Part shown: piece after piece, positions 5,831-8,379 of the stretch
Layout of the letters: every line of letters starts with the position of its first letter
Numbering within the stretch: the stretch's first letter is position 1
DNA from: CAZHRJ01 sp964534765
GTDB lineage: Bacteria > Lindowbacteria > 2-12-FULL-62-27
Direction: 5' to 3'
Assembly (NCBI GenBank): GCA_964534765.1
Contig: CAZHRJ010000129.1
Location: 1 to 8,379 of the forward strand
DNA: 8,379 nt
Notes under the pieces: generated by a model
Database searches by the model: none
Seen by the model: only the letters and a program-made list of their open reading frames with translations
Told to the model about the DNA's origin: nothing
Translations under genes and position numbers: made by a program

Positions 5831-8379
5831 ACGTATGAGTCTCCGCCGGAACCCCGCTCGGCCCGCGGGTGGGCAACTCGGTTGCCGGCATTTTTCGGCA
5901 TTCTCTGGCTGATCGTCGGTTGGTTTGGATTCATGGCCGCTCCGGCACTCGCGTCTCACGGCGATACCCACACGCCGGTGGGAACTCTGATCACCACCGA
6001 CTCGTCCTACCTGAAAGCCGCGTGGGTCCTGTCGGCCGGATCGCAGCACACGGACAGCCGGATCTACTACTCGAACAAGGACACCATCCTGGTGCAGCTG
6101 CTCTCATTCGTTGATCTGCGGACCACCACGGAAACCCGATACGTCCGGCCAACCGACAGCTACGTGATTACGGTCCTGATTAAAAACCTGGGTAACGGCC
6201 TCGACACCCTGCTTCTGCGCGGCGATTCTTCAGCCAATTTCGTCACCGGATTCTTCGCCGACGCCGACGGCGACAGCCTCTACGACTCGACCGATCCGGC
6301 CGGATCGACGATTCTGGTCACGGATTTTAAAGATACGTGGATCGTGGTCCGGATTCAGCCGCCTGCGGCCACGACGGATGGGACATTTGATACGGTCAAG
6401 ATCAGCGCGTCATCGACTGTCACTCTCCCGTCCGCCGATACCGTGACGTTTGTCCTGATCGCCGACTCACAGCCGCCGACCGTGCCCGCGCCGATCACGC
6501 CCTACAACGCGTTTGAGACCAACAGCCAACGCCCGATTTTTACATGGTCCGCTTCGAGCGACACGCGGTCGGGCTTGTTCCGATATCAATTTGAGCTGGA
6601 TACGCTGGGATCATTCGACACCTTGGCCTTGACCGATACCATCGCTGTCGGCACCACCACGTTTACGCCCGCTTCCAACCTGGTCGCCAAACGATACTAC
6701 TGGCGCGCCCGCGCGGTCGATACCGTCGGCAATTTCAGCGCCAATACCGATTCATTCAACGTCCTCGTCGATACCGGCGAAAAAGTCGCCTTCGTCAACC
6801 CGGCCGCGAATCACGAAACCAACGCCTCGCCCGTACCCTTTGCATGGACCACGGAGGATAACGCGGGAACCTATACGATACAGGTCTCCAAGAGCAGCGC
6901 GTTCTCGACGATCAGCGACAGCGTCGTCGATACCACCGCCACCAGCGTCCGCAGGACGCTTGCGGACCAGGACACCTTCTACTGGCGCGTGGTCGGCCGG
7001 GACCGCGCGGGGAATTACGATACAAGCATCGCCCGCGCCATTCTCCTGGATACCTCCGTCGATACGGTCATTGCGGCTCAACCTGGAGACGGCCACGAGA
7101 CGACGGCAATCAACTTCCTGGTGGTGTGGAGCGCGACCGCGGATAGTGTGGGCATCGACAGTTACGCCATCGAGGTATCCCGGCTGACCAGTTTCGCGAG
7201 CATGGCCTTTACCGACACGATCGACGGAGTCCAAACGAGCGACACGGTGACCGGGATATATAATGACACCTATTATTGGCGCGTCCGCGCGATCGACGAT
7301 CTGGGCAACGCCGGCGCGTATTCGGCAACGAGAGGATTCGTGACGGATACGATCGTGGATTCCGTGGCCCTGTCCCAGCCGTCGGCCGGCCACGAGACGA
7401 CGGCCATCAACTTCCTGGTGGTATGGACCGCGACCGCGGACAGTGTGGGGATCGACAGTTACGCGGTCGAGGTGTCGCGCCTGACGTCGTTCGCCACGAC
7501 GGCCTTCACGGACACGCTGGATGGAGTGCTGGCCAGCGATACGATCACGGGAATTTACAACGACACGTACTACTGGCGCGTGCGAGCGATCGACGATCTG
7601 GGCAACGGCGGATCGTATTCGACGACGAGAGGATTCGTGACCGACACGATCGTGGATTCGGTGGCGTTGTCCCAGCCGGCGGATGGACATGAGACGACCG
7701 CAATCAACTTCCTGGTGGTATGGAGCGCTACGGCGGACAGCGTGGGGATCGACAGCTATGCGATCGAGGTATCGCGTCTGACAACGTTCACCGTGATGAC
7801 CTTCACGGACACGCTGGACGGGGTGCTGACGACCGATACGATCACGGGAATATACAACGACACCTACTACTGGCGCGTGCGCGCGATCGACGATTTGGGC
7901 AACGGCGGGTCGTATTCGACGGCGCGAGGGTTTGTGACCGACACGATCGTGGACACGGTGACGCTGTCCCAGCCGGCGGACGCGCACGAGACGAACGTCA
8001 TCAACTTCCTGGTGGTGTGGAGCGCGGCGTCGGATTCTGTCGGGATCGACAGTTACGCGATCGAGGTATCGCGAGTGACGAGTTTCGCGAGCATGGCCTT
8101 TACCGACACGATCGATGGAGTGTTAACGAGTGACACGATCACAGGGATATACAACGACACGTACTACTGGCGAGTCCGCGCGGTGGACGATCTGGGCAAC
8201 GGGGGGACGTATTCGGCTGTGCGTGGATTTGTGACGGATACGATTGTGAACCAGGTGAGCGTGACGCAGCCCGGAGACGGCCACGAGACGACGGCGATCA
8301 ACTTCCTGGTAGTGTGGAGCGCGGTGAGCGACAGCGTGGGGGTGGACAGTTACGCGATCGAGGTATCGCGGCTGTCGAC
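5351..8379 (+). CDS. Giant secreted protein with CARDB/NEW3-like domain and tandem FN3-like repeats, 3'-partial
   Basis: The frame is open from 5327 to the right edge, so the stop is outside the window. An export signal is clear: Arg-rich RSARGWATR (from about 5855), hydrophobic core LPAFFGILWLIVGWFGFMAA, and a signal peptidase I site after ALA (cleavage between 5953 and 5954). Next comes a CARDB/NEW3-like domain (about 5954-6460; YVITVLIKNLGNGLDTLLL) with DADGDSLYDSTD at 6260-6295, a calcium-loop-like motif. Two diverged FN3-like repeats (6464-6769, 6770-7060) and at least 4.4 copies of a 99-residue repeat follow; each has YYWRVRAxDxxGN near its end. The start is unresolved. ATG 5351 is the only in-frame ATG before the signal, but 5351-5840 encodes Pro/Gly/Arg-rich sequence with low G/C at third positions. 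GTG 5777, CTG 5816 (GAGGGG 6 bases upstream), or an ATG at 5835 with a one-base assembly error are alternatives. Coding is secure from about 5849. Function as a long stalk or adhesin is inferred. Confidence 0.8.
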   Translation, partial: MDPWSGGQPPPGPEVAIRSSPSGEDPPPRDGLASAGPPGRPPGVSGGKVPRPTRGGASPPTVPRLELPCANGPGVRLRPSSVGPPPDFLRSGPEEAQPPPGKFISVRTGAYFAQPPRPKGTSPPQSPWIGEKPDFIPNSHRQVPVDPAPLGEGETLRGSHTYESPPEPRSARGWATRLPAFFGILWLIVGWFGFMAAPALASHGDTHTPVGTLITTDSSYLKAAWVLSAGSQHTDSRIYYSNKDTILVQLLSFVDLRTTTETRYVRPTDSYVITVLIKNLGNGLDTLLLRGDSSANFVTGFFADADGDSLYDSTDPAGSTILVTDFKDTWIVVRIQPPAATTDGTFDTVKISASSTVTLPSADTVTFVLIADSQPPTVPAPITPYNAFETNSQRPIFTWSASSDTRSGLFRYQFELDTLGSFDTLALTDTIAVGTTTFTPASNLVAKRYYWRARAVDTVGNFSANTDSFNVLVDTGEKVAFVNPAANHETNASPVPFAWTTEDNAGTYTIQVSKSSAFSTISDSVVDTTATSVRRTLADQDTFYWRVVGRDRAGNYDTSIARAILLDTSVDTVIAAQPGDGHETTAINFLVVWSATADSVGIDSYAIEVSRLTSFASMAFTDTIDGVQTSDTVTGIYNDTYYWRVRAIDDLGNAGAYSATRGFVTDTIVDSVALSQPSAGHETTAINFLVVWTATADSVGIDSYAVEVSRLTSFATTAFTDTLDGVLASDTITGIYNDTYYWRVRAIDDLGNGGSYSTTRGFVTDTIVDSVALSQPADGHETTAINFLVVWSATADSVGIDSYAIEVSRLTTFTVMTFTDTLDGVLTTDTITGIYNDTYYWRVRAIDDLGNGGSYSTARGFVTDTIVDTVTLSQPADAHETNVINFLVVWSAASDSVGIDSYAIEVSRVTSFASMAFTDTIDGVLTSDTITGIYNDTYYWRVRAVDDLGNGGTYSAVRGFVTDTIVNQVSVTQPGDGHETTAINFLVVWSAVSDSVGVDSYAIEVSRLS
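7061..8379 (+). repeat. Tandem array of a 297-base (99-residue) FN3-like repeat, at least 4.4 copies
   Basis: The ATC AAC TTC CTG motif recurs at 7109, 7406, 7703, 8000 and 8297, a spacing of exactly 297 each time. Taking Asp as unit start, copies are 7061-7357, 7358-7654, 7655-7951, 7952-8248 and 8249-8379 (cut by the window edge; it starts with Asn). Each unit carries GHETTAINFLVVW (AHETNVINFLVVW in copy 4), then DSVGIDSYA, EVSR, FTDT, GIYNDTYYWRVRA and GFVTDTIV. Length is conserved with no insertion or deletion. The high nucleotide identity implies recent duplication or ongoing sequence exchange between copies. Confidence 0.95.

Noticed and set aside
6752..7987. Long (411-codon) open frame on the - strand with repeated RRLGQRHRIHDR-type segments
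   Set aside because: It is the antisense shadow of the 297-base repeats. The + strand frame has a signal peptide, recognisable FN3-like domains and uninterrupted continuity to the window edge.
7061..8379. Repeat array considered as CRISPR or intergenic satellite
   Set aside because: Units are 297 bases, directly adjacent without spacers, and in one continuous reading frame, so they are protein domain repeats.

Overview
The window looks like part of a metagenome-assembled scaffold: a run of exactly 100 N (4803-4902) joins two contigs. The DNA is GC-rich with G/C-rich third codon positions. All four confident genes are on the + strand and encode exported, beta-sandwich, Asp/Thr/Ser-rich proteins of the kind common in uncultivated Gram-negative lineages of the Bacteroidota/FCB and Zixibacteria type. 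That placement is an inference from protein style; no marker gene is present. The window contains no metabolic gene, tRNA, rRNA, transposase, CRISPR array or phage gene that I can recognise.

Left contig (1-4802): three genes in a row. The first (3-2021, 5' end outside the window) is a large multidomain surface protein ending in a fibronectin-III-like domain and a DUF11-type domain. Its stop overlaps the start of the second gene (2018-3166), a secreted protein with two FN3-like domains and a C-terminal F5/8 type C (discoidin) carbohydrate-binding-type domain. After a 114-base leader full of small hairpins comes the third gene (3281-4552), with a very strong ribosome binding site. It encodes a secreted protein whose C-terminal DUF11-type domain matches the end of the first protein. 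Together they look like a cell-surface or extracellular matrix/adhesion locus. Bases 4553-4802 carry palindromes but no convincing gene.

Right contig (4903-8379): about 900 bases without a confident gene but with many hairpins, including one with a cUUCGg tetraloop and one with a GNRA-type loop, then a very large open frame that runs off the right edge. That frame has an export signal at about 5849-5953, a CARDB/NEW3-like domain with an Asp-rich calcium-loop-like motif, two diverged FN3-like repeats, and then at least four and a half near-identical copies of an exactly 297-base (99-residue) FN3-like repeat. It is open at the right edge and therefore lacks a stop here. Its translation start is unresolved: the only upstream in-frame ATG is at 5351, but the stretch 5351 to about 5840 does not look like normal coding sequence for this genome.

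Most interesting points: the mosaic 297-base repeat array; the strong excess of D-(S/T)-(hydrophobic/T) tripeptides, which is the Bacteroidota O-glycosylation sequon; the hairpin-dense region beside the scaffold gap; a period-three signal in a different reading frame at 5346-5669; and the structured leader of the third gene.
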